DNA of 64,000 bases, taken from Saccharopolyspora erythraea. GTDB lineage: Bacteria; Actinomycetota; Actinomycetes; Mycobacteriales; Pseudonocardiaceae. Below the pieces are notes generated by a model. That model had not been told where the DNA came from. It ran no database searches and saw only the letters and a list, made by a program, of their open reading frames with translations. The stretch spans positions 6,203,411-6,267,410 of the forward strand of contig NZ_CP054839.1 of the NCBI RefSeq assembly GCF_018141105.1. Reading direction: 5' to 3'. The position numbers and the translations under genes were made by a program. Positions 57,298 to 64,000 of the stretch are shown piece after piece (position 1 is the first letter of the stretch; every line of letters starts with the position of its first letter).

Positions 57298-57810
57298 CAG
57301 TACCGCAGCCTCGCCCGCAACCACATCCTTCCCAGGTGGGGCACAACCCCTCTCGCCGACATCTCCGCGATCTCCGCCCGGATCTGGAGCAAACAGCTCC
57401 ACTGCGGCGGCTACGCGCCCTCCACAGCGAGCACCATCCTCAAGATCCTGTCGATGATGCTCGACGACGCCACCGACCACCTCGTCCCCACCAATCCCCT
57501 GCTACCCCGGCGGCACCGCGGACGCCGAACCCGCTACCGCCGAGCTGAACCAGCCTGGGCTACACCTGACCAAGTCAACGCCGTCGCGACGCACGCTCGC
57601 ATCCTCGGCGGCGACACCGCCGCCACCCTGATCGTCACGGCCGCCTATACGGGCGCCCGCTGGGGCGAACTCACCGGACTCCAGCACACCAACGCCCACC
57701 CCGACAAAGAGTTCAACAACACCACCGAACACTCTCATCCCATTGACCCCACTACACGCTTGAAGACTCCGCGCGTCCAGCCACCAGCACCCCCCACCTC
57801 GACCCCTTGA
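57298..57810 (+). pseudogene. Truncated tyrosine recombinase (phage integrase)
   Basis: The core-binding (SAM-like) domain YRSLARNHILPRWGTTPLAD to STASTILKILSMMLDDA and the beginning of the catalytic domain, VTAAYTGARWGELTGLQ with the first catalytic Arg, are intact. After that (~57690) the reading becomes unrelated, and His, Arg and Tyr of the active site are lost. The N terminus is cut by the IS256 piece. It lies 300 bp from the att-like repeat, as expected for the integrase of an integrated element. Confidence 0.8.
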
Positions 57811-58100
57811 CCAGCGGGCAAGAGCCACCAACACAAGAGCTGGCAACGGGGCCGCACAACCGCACCCCCACCCGAGAGCAACCAACCCTGCCCGAGCCAG
57901 CGACACCCGATACGACCTGCGATAACGGCGAAATCGTGATCCACAAACCACAAAGTAGATGGATCTCGTACCCGGTCAACGTGAGTCCGCCGGGACGCGA
58001 CCCCCTCCTGCCCCGACACAACATCACGACTCCCAAAATCCTCCCAAAAACCAGATCACCCACCACAATGGACGATCAACAAAAGATTCACCCCGGAACG

Positions 58101-58161
58101 CAAAACAGCCCGCTGACCTGCGCTTACGCGCTAGTCAGCGGGCTGCTGTGACCGTCGGGAC
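58101..58161. repeat. Right copy of the ~61-bp direct repeat
   Basis: Nearly the same as 31174-31234: the CAGCCCGCTGAC/GTCAGCGGGCTG hairpin followed by GACCGTCGGGAC. Here it continues directly into the tRNA-like sequence on the minus strand, so the hairpin would be the terminator of that tRNA-like transcript. Confidence 0.75.
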
Positions 58162-58195
58162 GGCGGGATTCGAACTTACGACCCTTGCCCCCCAG
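58155..58195 (-). other. tRNA 3'-half-like attachment sequence
   Basis: Read on the minus strand it has a T-arm-like TTCGAAT loop with 3' stem CCCGC and an acceptor-like CGTCCCG. The 5' T-stem is imperfect (GTAAG) and no matching D-arm, anticodon arm or 5' acceptor is found upstream, so it is not a functional tRNA. It is best explained as a tRNA-derived integration site. Confidence 0.55.
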
Positions 58196-58338
58196 CGGTG
58201 GCCGAACAAGCGCGCAACCAGCAGAAACCGAGAAACCGCAGGCCCAAGCGGTGCAGTTCACCGCCACACAAAGCGCTACGACACGGAACTCGCCTACACA
58301 ATTCTCCCACCTTCCTCCCACCGCCAGCGTCAAAGAGA

Positions 58339-58440
58339 ATGGTCGCGGCTGTCCATGGTGGGATGACGCAGGCCGAGGCGACGAGGGTGGTCGCGGCAGC
58401 GCCGCAGTCGGTTTCCAGATGGGTGCAGGCGTGGCGAAGA
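58339..58440 (+). pseudogene. IS630-family transposase N-terminal fragment
   Basis: MVAAVHGGMTQAEATRVV and APQSVSRWVQAWRRG form the N-terminal HTH of an IS630-type transposase. Nothing else of the gene follows. The rest of 58196-58638 has no supported gene. Confidence 0.6.
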
Positions 58441-58638
58441 GGTACGCCGCGTACGCCAACCGTTCCGGGTCATGCGTGCACTCACACCATCATTCTCCTC
58501 TACGAGATCCAACTCCGTCGCAGGTCACCACGCCCGCGCATCGACCGTCTTCGGCGGTTGATACGCGAGCCGAGGTGCCTGCGAATGGAATGGCGAACCG
58601 CGGAAAGCAACGTTTCCAGGTGCTGGATCGATGCGGTG

Positions 58639-60009
58639 TCAGCCGTGCACGTGCAGCGGCTTGCCGGCCAGGGCGAGGTGGGCCTCGCCGAGCGCTTCGG
58701 TCTGAGTCGGGTGGGCGTGCACCAGCGGTGCGACGTCCTCGGGCAGGGCCTCCCAGTTGTAGATGAGCTGGGCCTCGCCGATGAGCTCACCGACGCGGTC
58801 GCCGACCATGTGCAGTCCCACCACCGGGCCGTCGGTGACCCGGACCAGCTTCACCGCACCGGAGGTCTTGAGGATCTGGCTCTTGCCGTTGCCTGCCAGG
58901 TCGTAGTTGAAGGTCTCGACCGATCCGTACTGCTCCTTGGCCGCGGCCTCGGTCAGGCCGACCGAGGCGACCTCGGGGTGGCTGTAGGTGACCCGGGGGA
59001 TGCCCGACTCGTCGATCGCCTGCGGGTCGAGCCCCGCGATCTCCTCGGCCACGAAGATGCCCTGCTGGAAGCCGCGGTGCGCCAGCTGCAGGCCGGGCAC
59101 GATGTCGCCGACCGCGTAGACGCCGTCGACGCTGGTGCGCAGGCGCTCGTCGGTGCGCACGAAGCCGCGCTCCATGGTCACCCCGGCCTCCTCGAAGCCC
59201 AGCGCGGCGGTGTTGGGGCCGCGGCCGACGGCCACCAGCAGCAGGTCGGCGTCGTACTGGTCGCCGTTCTCCAGGCTGACCGAGACCCCCTCGGCGCTCT
59301 GCTGGGCGCCGGTGAACTTGACGCCGGTCTTGAACTTGATGCCGCGCTTGCGGAACTCGCGCTCCAGGCGCTTGGAGATGAACTCGTCCTCGTTGGGCAC
59401 CAGGTGCGGCAGGGCCTCGACGATGGTGACCTCGGCGCCGAAGGAGCGCCAGACGCTGGCGAACTCCACGCCGATCACGCCGCCGCCGAGGACCACGACC
59501 TTGTCCGGGACGAAGTCCAGGTTCAGTGCCTGCTCGCTGGCGATGACCCGGCCGCCCAGCTCCAGCCCCGGCAGCGACTTGGAGTACGAGCCGGTGGCGA
59601 GCACGACGTTGCGGCCGGTGTAGCGGGTGCCGTCGACCTCGACGGTCTTGGCGTCGACCAGGGTGCCCGCACCCTCGACGACGGTGATCTTGTGCGCCTT
59701 GAACAGGCCCTGGACGCCCTTGTAGAGCTTGCTGACGACACCGTCCTTGTAGGAGTTGACGCCCGCGATGTCGATGCCCTCCAGCGAGGTCTTCACACCG
59801 AACTGGTCACCGTCGCGGGCGGAGTCGGCGACCTCCGCCGCGTGCAGCAGCGCCTTGGTGGGGATGCACCCGCGGTGCAGGCAGGTCCCACCGAGCTTGT
59901 CCTTTTCGATAAGGACGACGGACAGGCCGAGCTCGGCCGCGCGGAAAGCGCAGGCGTAGCCGCCCGAACCGCCGCCGAGAATGACCAGATCGGCGGACGT
60001 GTCGGTCAT
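58639..60009 (-). CDS. lpdA: Dihydrolipoyl dehydrogenase (E3)
   Basis: 456 aa FAD disulfide oxidoreductase that reoxidises dihydrolipoyl groups of the E2 subunit with NAD. It has an N-terminal FAD site VILGGGSGGYACAFRAAELG, redox disulfide GGTCLHRGCIPTK, NAD site VVLGGGVIGVEFASVW, the second FAD motif VDGVYAVGDIV, and the C-terminal base HAHPTQTEALGEAH. Promoter-distal member of the leftward lipA-lpd pair; the spacing to lipA is 35 nt. Confidence 0.96.
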   Translation of the reverse strand: MTDTSADLVILGGGSGGYACAFRAAELGLSVVLIEKDKLGGTCLHRGCIPTKALLHAAEVADSARDGDQFGVKTSLEGIDIAGVNSYKDGVVSKLYKGVQGLFKAHKITVVEGAGTLVDAKTVEVDGTRYTGRNVVLATGSYSKSLPGLELGGRVIASEQALNLDFVPDKVVVLGGGVIGVEFASVWRSFGAEVTIVEALPHLVPNEDEFISKRLEREFRKRGIKFKTGVKFTGAQQSAEGVSVSLENGDQYDADLLLVAVGRGPNTAALGFEEAGVTMERGFVRTDERLRTSVDGVYAVGDIVPGLQLAHRGFQQGIFVAEEIAGLDPQAIDESGIPRVTYSHPEVASVGLTEAAAKEQYGSVETFNYDLAGNGKSQILKTSGAVKLVRVTDGPVVGLHMVGDRVGELIGEAQLIYNWEALPEDVAPLVHAHPTQTEALGEAHLALAGKPLHVHG

Positions 60010-60044
60010 TGTTGAAACTCCTTTGTGGTCACGGAATCAAGGGT

Positions 60045-61046
60045 TCAGCGGGACAGCAGGCTGCTGGCTTCCTGCGCGGCGGTACCGGCCTTGGCCAGGT
60101 GCGCGAGGTTGTCCGGCAGCGGCATGCCGCGGTGCTCGGTGGCCTTGGCGTACAGGCGCCCGGCGCGGTAGCTGGAGCGCACGAGCGGCCCGGCCATCAC
60201 ACCGGGGAAGCCGAGCTCCTCGGCGGTGCGGGTGTGCTCGACGAACTCCTCCGGCTTGACCCAGCGCTCCACGGGGTGGTGGCGGGGGCTGGGGCGCAGG
60301 TACTGGGTGATGGTGATGATGTCGGTGCCCGCCTCGCGCAGGTCGCGCAGCGCGTCGGTGACCTCCTCGGGCGTCTCGCCCATGCCCAGGATGAGGTTGG
60401 ACTTGGTCACCAGGCCGTCCTCGCGGGCCCGGGTGATGACCTCCAGCGACCGCTCGTAGCGAAACGCCGGACGGATCCGCTTGAAGATCCGCGGCACGGT
60501 CTCCACGTTGTGGGCCAGCACCTCCGGCCGGGAGCCGAAGACCTCGGCGAGCTGGCCGGGGTCGGCGTTGAAATCCGGGATCAGCAACTCCACGCCGGTG
60601 CCCGGGTTGAGCTGGTGGATCTGGCGCACCGTCTCGGCGTACAGCCAGGCGCCGCCGTCCTCGAGGTCGTCGCGCGCGACACCGGTGACCGTGGAGTAGC
60701 GCAGCCCCATCGCCTGCACCGACTCGGCGACCCGGCGCGGCTCCTCCACGTCGAGCTCGGCGGGCTTGCCGGTGTCGATCTGGCAGAAGTCGCAGCGGCG
60801 GGTGCACTGGTCACCCCCGATGAGGAAGGTGGCCTCGCGGTCCTCCCAGCACTCGAAGATGTTCGGACAGCCCGCCTCCTCGCAGACGGTGTGCAGTCCC
60901 TCCCGCTTCACCAGGCCCTTGAGCTCCTGGTACTCGGGTCCCATCCGAGCGCGGGTCTTGATCCACGATGGCTTCTTCTCGATAGGCGTCTGGCTGTTGC
61001 GCACCTCAAGACGCAACAGCTTCCGCCCCTCCGGCGCCGCAGTCAC
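60045..61046 (-). CDS. lipA: Lipoyl synthase
   Basis: 333 aa radical SAM enzyme inserting two sulfurs into octanoyl-E2. The auxiliary cluster is [12 protein letters not shown], the radical SAM cluster [13 protein letters not shown], with [13 protein letters not shown] and the C-terminal RSSYRAG arm. No lipB adjoins. Being clustered with E2 and E3, it is probably a dedicated copy for this dehydrogenase complex, although it could be the sole copy in the genome. Confidence 0.96.
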   Translation of the reverse strand: MTAAPEGRKLLRLEVRNSQTPIEKKPSWIKTRARMGPEYQELKGLVKREGLHTVCEEAGCPNIFECWEDREATFLIGGDQCTRRCDFCQIDTGKPAELDVEEPRRVAESVQAMGLRYSTVTGVARDDLEDGGAWLYAETVRQIHQLNPGTGVELLIPDFNADPGQLAEVFGSRPEVLAHNVETVPRIFKRIRPAFRYERSLEVITRAREDGLVTKSNLILGMGETPEEVTDALRDLREAGTDIITITQYLRPSPRHHPVERWVKPEEFVEHTRTAEELGFPGVMAGPLVRSSYRAGRLYAKATEHRGMPLPDNLAHLAKAGTAAQEASSLLSR

Positions 61047-61187
61047 GCTGAGGACTTCCTTCCTGACTTCAATTCAGTCTTCGACTTCGAACATAACTGT
61101 TTTCAGGCCGCCGAAAAAGCACTACGAGGCGTCACAATTAATGGCACCACTGCACACATTAACCATCGAAAGCACGCAACTGTTGCC

Positions 61188-61589
61188 TCAGCTTTGCCTT
61201 TCGACGTCCCCACGGGGTTCGCGTGAGGCCGCGATGTTACCCCGGCTCGTTTCACCTTCGCACTGCCGTCTCGCGGCGCGACGCGTCCTGCTGTGCGCCG
61301 CGAGGTTGATCTCCCCCCACATGTCCACAGGTTTGGTGGCGAGCCCACGGACGACTGACAAGCTGTAGGCGACCGGGTGCCGACGGAACCGCCGCAGCAT
61401 CCGGCGGGGCTTGGCCCGCACCCTCCGCTCGAGATCCTTCACGTACTGCCTCGAAACGTCTCGCCTGGAAGCGAAGCCACAGTTGCAGCACGTCGTGCAT
61501 GCGAGGACATTGCCGGCGTAGGTCAACTCGTGGGGAGCCTCCTCGCCGCAATTCCGGCACAGCAGGCTTGCCCGCTCGATGTTGCTCAT
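61188..61589 (-). CDS. Small zinc-ribbon protein, unknown role
   Basis: About 133 aa. The N terminus reads LLCRNCGEEAPHELTYAGN, followed by CTTCCNCGFASRRDV: two CxxC pairs fit a zinc ribbon. Then comes a basic helix (VKDLERRVRAKPRRMLRRFRR) and an amphipathic segment. ATG 61589 is placed just after the IspD-like stop with a purine-rich run before it. I do not know a function. Its steady presence between E2-side and LipA-side genes hints at a role in the complex or its regulation. Confidence 0.65.
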   Translation of the reverse strand: MSNIERASLLCRNCGEEAPHELTYAGNVLACTTCCNCGFASRRDVSRQYVKDLERRVRAKPRRMLRRFRRHPVAYSLSVVRGLATKPVDMWGEINLAAHSRTRRAARRQCEGETSRGNIAASREPRGDVERQS

Positions 61590-61607
61590 GGCCTTTCCTC
61601 CGCGCAC

Positions 61608-62333
61608 CTAGTCGTGGCTGTTCAGTTCGGTGAGCAGTTGCTCGGCGAGGACGAGATCATCGGGGTAGGTGATCTTGATGTTGGTGCCTTCCCCTGCGAT
61701 CCACTGGACGGGGAGATCGGAGAAATTCTCCATGCACGAAGCGGTATCGGTGCCGACGAATTCTTCCCGAGCAGCTTTCTCATAGGCGTCGAGGAGTGGG
61801 CGGGCGCGGAAACCCTGCGGAGTCTGCACCCGGATCAGCCCCGCGGGTGTCTGGCCCTCGAGCCGGCTTCCGTCTTCGTTGACCATGCGCAAGCTGTCAT
61901 CGCGCACTCCCGGTATCGCGCCCCCGTGCTCACGCGCGGCGTGCACGACGCCGGCGATCAAGGACGGGGACGGCGCCGGCCTCGCGGCGTCGTGGATCAG
62001 GACCGTGTCGATTGTGCCGTCGTCGATCCGGGCTGCGAGGTGCCGGAGCGCGTGCAGCTCCGACTCCTGGCGGGTCTGACCACCGTGAACGATCTCGATC
62101 TCCAGGTGGTCGAGTTCGCGATCGAGCACCCACTCCACGTGCTCGTGGTCCTGGGGCCGCACGACGAGTACGAGCACACCGACCTCCGCCGGCCTGGCCA
62201 TGGCCTCCATCGCCCAGGAGACGACGCGGCGCCCGGCCACCGGGAGGAAGACCTTGTTGGTCGCGCTACCCACCCGCGTGCCCGCACCACTGGCCAGCAC
62301 GACTCCAGCAGCGGTCGGTGAACTCACTCTCAT
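61608..62333 (-). CDS. IspD-like cytidylyltransferase in a 2-oxoacid dehydrogenase cluster
   Basis: 241 aa nucleotidyltransferase. It has AAGVVLASGAGTRVGSATNKVFLPVAGRR-type residues for CTP (GxGxRxG and the Lys), VHGGQTRQES, LIHDAARPAPS, and VQTPQGFRARPLLDAYEKA with TDTASCMENF. These match 2-C-methyl-D-erythritol 4-phosphate cytidylyltransferase. No ispF is adjacent, and the location inside the E1-E2-LipA-E3 cluster is odd. It may be a paralogue acting on another alditol phosphate. It is coupled to the zinc-ribbon gene by a short gap. Confidence 0.82.
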   Translation of the reverse strand: MRVSSPTAAGVVLASGAGTRVGSATNKVFLPVAGRRVVSWAMEAMARPAEVGVLVLVVRPQDHEHVEWVLDRELDHLEIEIVHGGQTRQESELHALRHLAARIDDGTIDTVLIHDAARPAPSPSLIAGVVHAAREHGGAIPGVRDDSLRMVNEDGSRLEGQTPAGLIRVQTPQGFRARPLLDAYEKAAREEFVGTDTASCMENFSDLPVQWIAGEGTNIKITYPDDLVLAEQLLTELNSHD

Positions 62334-62413
62334 CGCCTCTCGGTCACGATCGTCGGGACTCCATCGTAAACGTCACACCACCCTGTGAGGAGGGACGACA
62401 TTCGGTCCCCGCC

Positions 62414-63661
62414 TCACCGGTGCACTGGGGTCAGACCGAGCCGCTCCGGCTCGTTCAGGATCGTTTGCAGAGCCTGCAGGGCACGAGCGGCGTCGGCTCC
62501 GTCCGCGATCCGGTGATCGACGGTCAGGCCGACCGTGCACGTGGTGCGAGCCTCGACGCCGCCGAGAACCGGCACGAGACGCGGGCCGACGCTGCCCAAC
62601 GACAATGCCGTTCCCTGCGGAGGCGTCAGCAGTGCGTTGAAGGAGTCGATACCCAGCCCGCCCAAGTTCGAGACGGTGGAGGATGCCGTCGCCGACATCT
62701 CCTCGACGGTGAGCTTCCCACTGCGGGCACGCTGGACCAGATCGCGGATGCGTTGGTCGAGCTCGTCGACTCCTGCCACATCAGGCTCACCGAGCACCGG
62801 TGCCAGCAAACCCCGGTCGGTGTCCACGGCAAGCGCGATCGCGACAGACTCCAGCGGCTGAACGCCCTCATCAATCCATTGCGCGTTCAACACGGGCGAG
62901 TCCCGAAGGACGCATGCGAACGCCCTGGTGAGCACAGTCGTCCACGTGCGGCGTCCCCGGTGCGGCGCCACCACCCCGAGATCGAGGTCGCGGTAGACCG
63001 TGAACTGCGGGATCGCAGCAGAGGCCGTCATCTTGCGCGCGACGGCCGCGCGCATGCTGCGGCGTTTGCTCCTGGCAGCCTCGTCGTCGACCTTGCCCGC
63101 GCTGATCGCGACCGCTGCGTCGAGCTTCGAGCCGTTCGCCGAACTGGTTCCGCCGTTGAGCGGTGCGGCCTTCGCAGCGGCCGCCCGCTCCACGTCGACC
63201 ACCCGCACAGTGCCACCGGCCCCGGTGCCTTCGACGGAATTCAGCTCCACCCCGAGCTTGCGGGCGCGGATCCGGGCGAGCGGCACCGCCCGCTTCGGGG
63301 CCCCCGACGGCTGTGTCGCCACAGCAGGTGCTGGCGCAGGTGTGCTCGGGGCGTCGTCGCCCTTGCTCGTGTCGGACTCCATGTCGGGTCCGTCGAGCAG
63401 TCCTTCGAGCAGATCGTCGGCGGTGCTCGCGATGTAGGCGATCGGATCGCCGACGGCGACGACCTGGTCGGGGTCGGCGACCAACCGGGTCAGGGTGCCC
63501 TCGGTCGGTGACTCGACCTCCATGTCGACCTTGTCGGTGGCCACCTCGCAGACCACGTCGCCGACCCGCACTTCGTCGTTGATCGACTTGTGCCAGACGA
63601 CGAGGGTGCCTTCCTCCATCGTCATCGACATCTTCGGCATGACAAGCGGGATTTCGCGCAT
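62414..63661 (-). CDS. Dihydrolipoamide acyltransferase E2 (acetoin/pyruvate type)
   Basis: 415 aa. The lipoyl domain (residues 1-78) has the lipoylated Lys in EVATDKVDMEVESPTEG. A Pro/Ala linker and a peripheral subunit-binding domain follow (PLARIRARKLGVELNSVEGTGAGGTVRVVDVE). The catalytic domain starts near SKRRSMRAAVARKM and ends with the active-site VDHRIADGADAARAL. The single lipoyl domain and short length resemble AcoC of acetoin dehydrogenase as much as pyruvate E2. Its ATG overlaps the E1-beta stop (ATGA). Confidence 0.92.
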   Translation of the reverse strand: MREIPLVMPKMSMTMEEGTLVVWHKSINDEVRVGDVVCEVATDKVDMEVESPTEGTLTRLVADPDQVVAVGDPIAYIASTADDLLEGLLDGPDMESDTSKGDDAPSTPAPAPAVATQPSGAPKRAVPLARIRARKLGVELNSVEGTGAGGTVRVVDVERAAAAKAAPLNGGTSSANGSKLDAAVAISAGKVDDEAARSKRRSMRAAVARKMTASAAIPQFTVYRDLDLGVVAPHRGRRTWTTVLTRAFACVLRDSPVLNAQWIDEGVQPLESVAIALAVDTDRGLLAPVLGEPDVAGVDELDQRIRDLVQRARSGKLTVEEMSATASSTVSNLGGLGIDSFNALLTPPQGTALSLGSVGPRLVPVLGGVEARTTCTVGLTVDHRIADGADAARALQALQTILNEPERLGLTPVHR

Positions 63662-64000
63662 CACCACTCCTCTACGAGCTTCGTGGCCGCTGCGACGATG
63701 TCGGGGGTCTGCGGCACCGCCGCCTTCTCCAACTGCGGCGCATAGGGAATCGGGACGTCCAGTCCGCACAGCCGGCGGATCGGGGCCCGCAGGGCGCCGA
63801 AGGTGTCGGATTCGGTGATCAGCGCGGCGATCTCGGCCATGAATCCTCCGGTACGCGGGGCTTCCTGGACGAGCAGTGCTCTGCCGGTCGCGGCGATGGC
63901 CTGCAGAATGGTCGTTTCGTCGAGCGGCTTGAGCGTGCGCGGATCGACAACGGTGGCCTCCACGCCCGTGTCGTGCAACTGCTCTGCCGCTTCCAGGGCG
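63661..64000 (-). CDS. 2-oxoacid/acetoin dehydrogenase E1 beta subunit, C-terminal part
   Basis: Only the last ~112 residues are inside the window; the gene continues past 64000. VEATVVDPRTLKPLDETTIL, VQEAPRTGGFMAEIAALI and RRLCGLDVPIPYAPQLEKAAVP are the transketolase C-terminal domain of E1-beta (AcoB/PdhB). The E1-alpha gene should lie further upstream on the minus strand. Confidence 0.92.
   Translation of the reverse strand, partial: ALEAAEQLHDTGVEATVVDPRTLKPLDETTILQAIAATGRALLVQEAPRTGGFMAEIAALITESDTFGALRAPIRRLCGLDVPIPYAPQLEKAAVPQTPDIVAAATKLVEEW

Noticed and set aside
58142-58230. Possible functional tRNA gene on the minus strand
   Set aside because: Only a 3' half is present; T-stem pairing is imperfect and no anticodon arm, D-arm or 5' acceptor strand can be folded.
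58198-60015. 605-aa plus-strand frame opposite lpdA
   Set aside because: Composition is typical of antisense reading of a GC-rich gene; the minus-strand E3 has full motifs.

Overview
This 64-kb window is very GC-rich and shows actinomycete hallmarks: a mycofactocin locus, a geosmin synthase, frequent GTG/TTG starts, ATGA stop-start overlaps, and TetR, IclR, GntR and LuxR regulators. The mix fits a mycelial or nocardioform actinomycete, most plausibly a Pseudonocardiales member such as Saccharopolyspora or Amycolatopsis. That placement is inference from gene content; no rRNA gene or other phylogenetic marker was read.

Layout. 0-8.3 kb: a damaged M20 amidohydrolase diverging from a TetR regulator, an intact IS3-family element with terminal repeats, and a three-gene minus-strand operon of cyclodipeptide synthase, CYP121-like P450 and LOG-family protein. 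Truncated pncA, GNAT and transporter remnants follow. 8.3-14.6 kb: the mycofactocin operon, transcribed leftward as mftA-mftB-mftC-mftD-(short SDR-like gene)-mftE-SDR-mftF. 14.7-30.6 kb: the alcohol-oxidation region that uses this cofactor, with NDMA-dependent methanol/alcohol dehydrogenase, MoxR ATPase and VWA protein, a 37-codon gene coupled to an MftM-like methyltransferase, a two-component system, an iron-type alcohol dehydrogenase, a GAF regulator, aldehyde dehydrogenase, adenylate kinase, acetyl-CoA synthetase and a zinc alcohol dehydrogenase. Together these take an alcohol through aldehyde and acetate to acetyl-CoA, with Adk able to recycle the AMP made by the synthetase. A shared 17-bp motif sits before several of these units.

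31.2-58.2 kb is bounded by two copies of a ~61-bp direct repeat. The right copy adjoins a tRNA-3'-end-like sequence and a truncated tyrosine integrase, so this may be an integrated island. It holds an acyl-CoA catabolic and ABC-uptake cluster under a GntR regulator with a recognisable palindromic operator. Next come an IclR-linked amidohydrolase/SDR/CMD operon with frameshifted genes, a dctA pseudogene and an IS30 relic. The most striking block is 50.5-56.8 kb: a geosmin synthase between two Family 2B encapsulin shell genes and followed by a polyprenyl diphosphate synthase, apparently a two-shell terpene-synthase nanocompartment. Broken IS630, IS256 and integrase pieces close the island.

58.6-64 kb is a leftward 2-oxoacid (acetoin-type) dehydrogenase cluster: E1-beta (partial), E2, an IspD-like cytidylyltransferase, a zinc-ribbon protein, LipA and E3.

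All functional calls rest on reading translated sequence and remembered family motifs; no database search was run. Several genes carry single-base frameshifts, which could be true decay or sequencing error.
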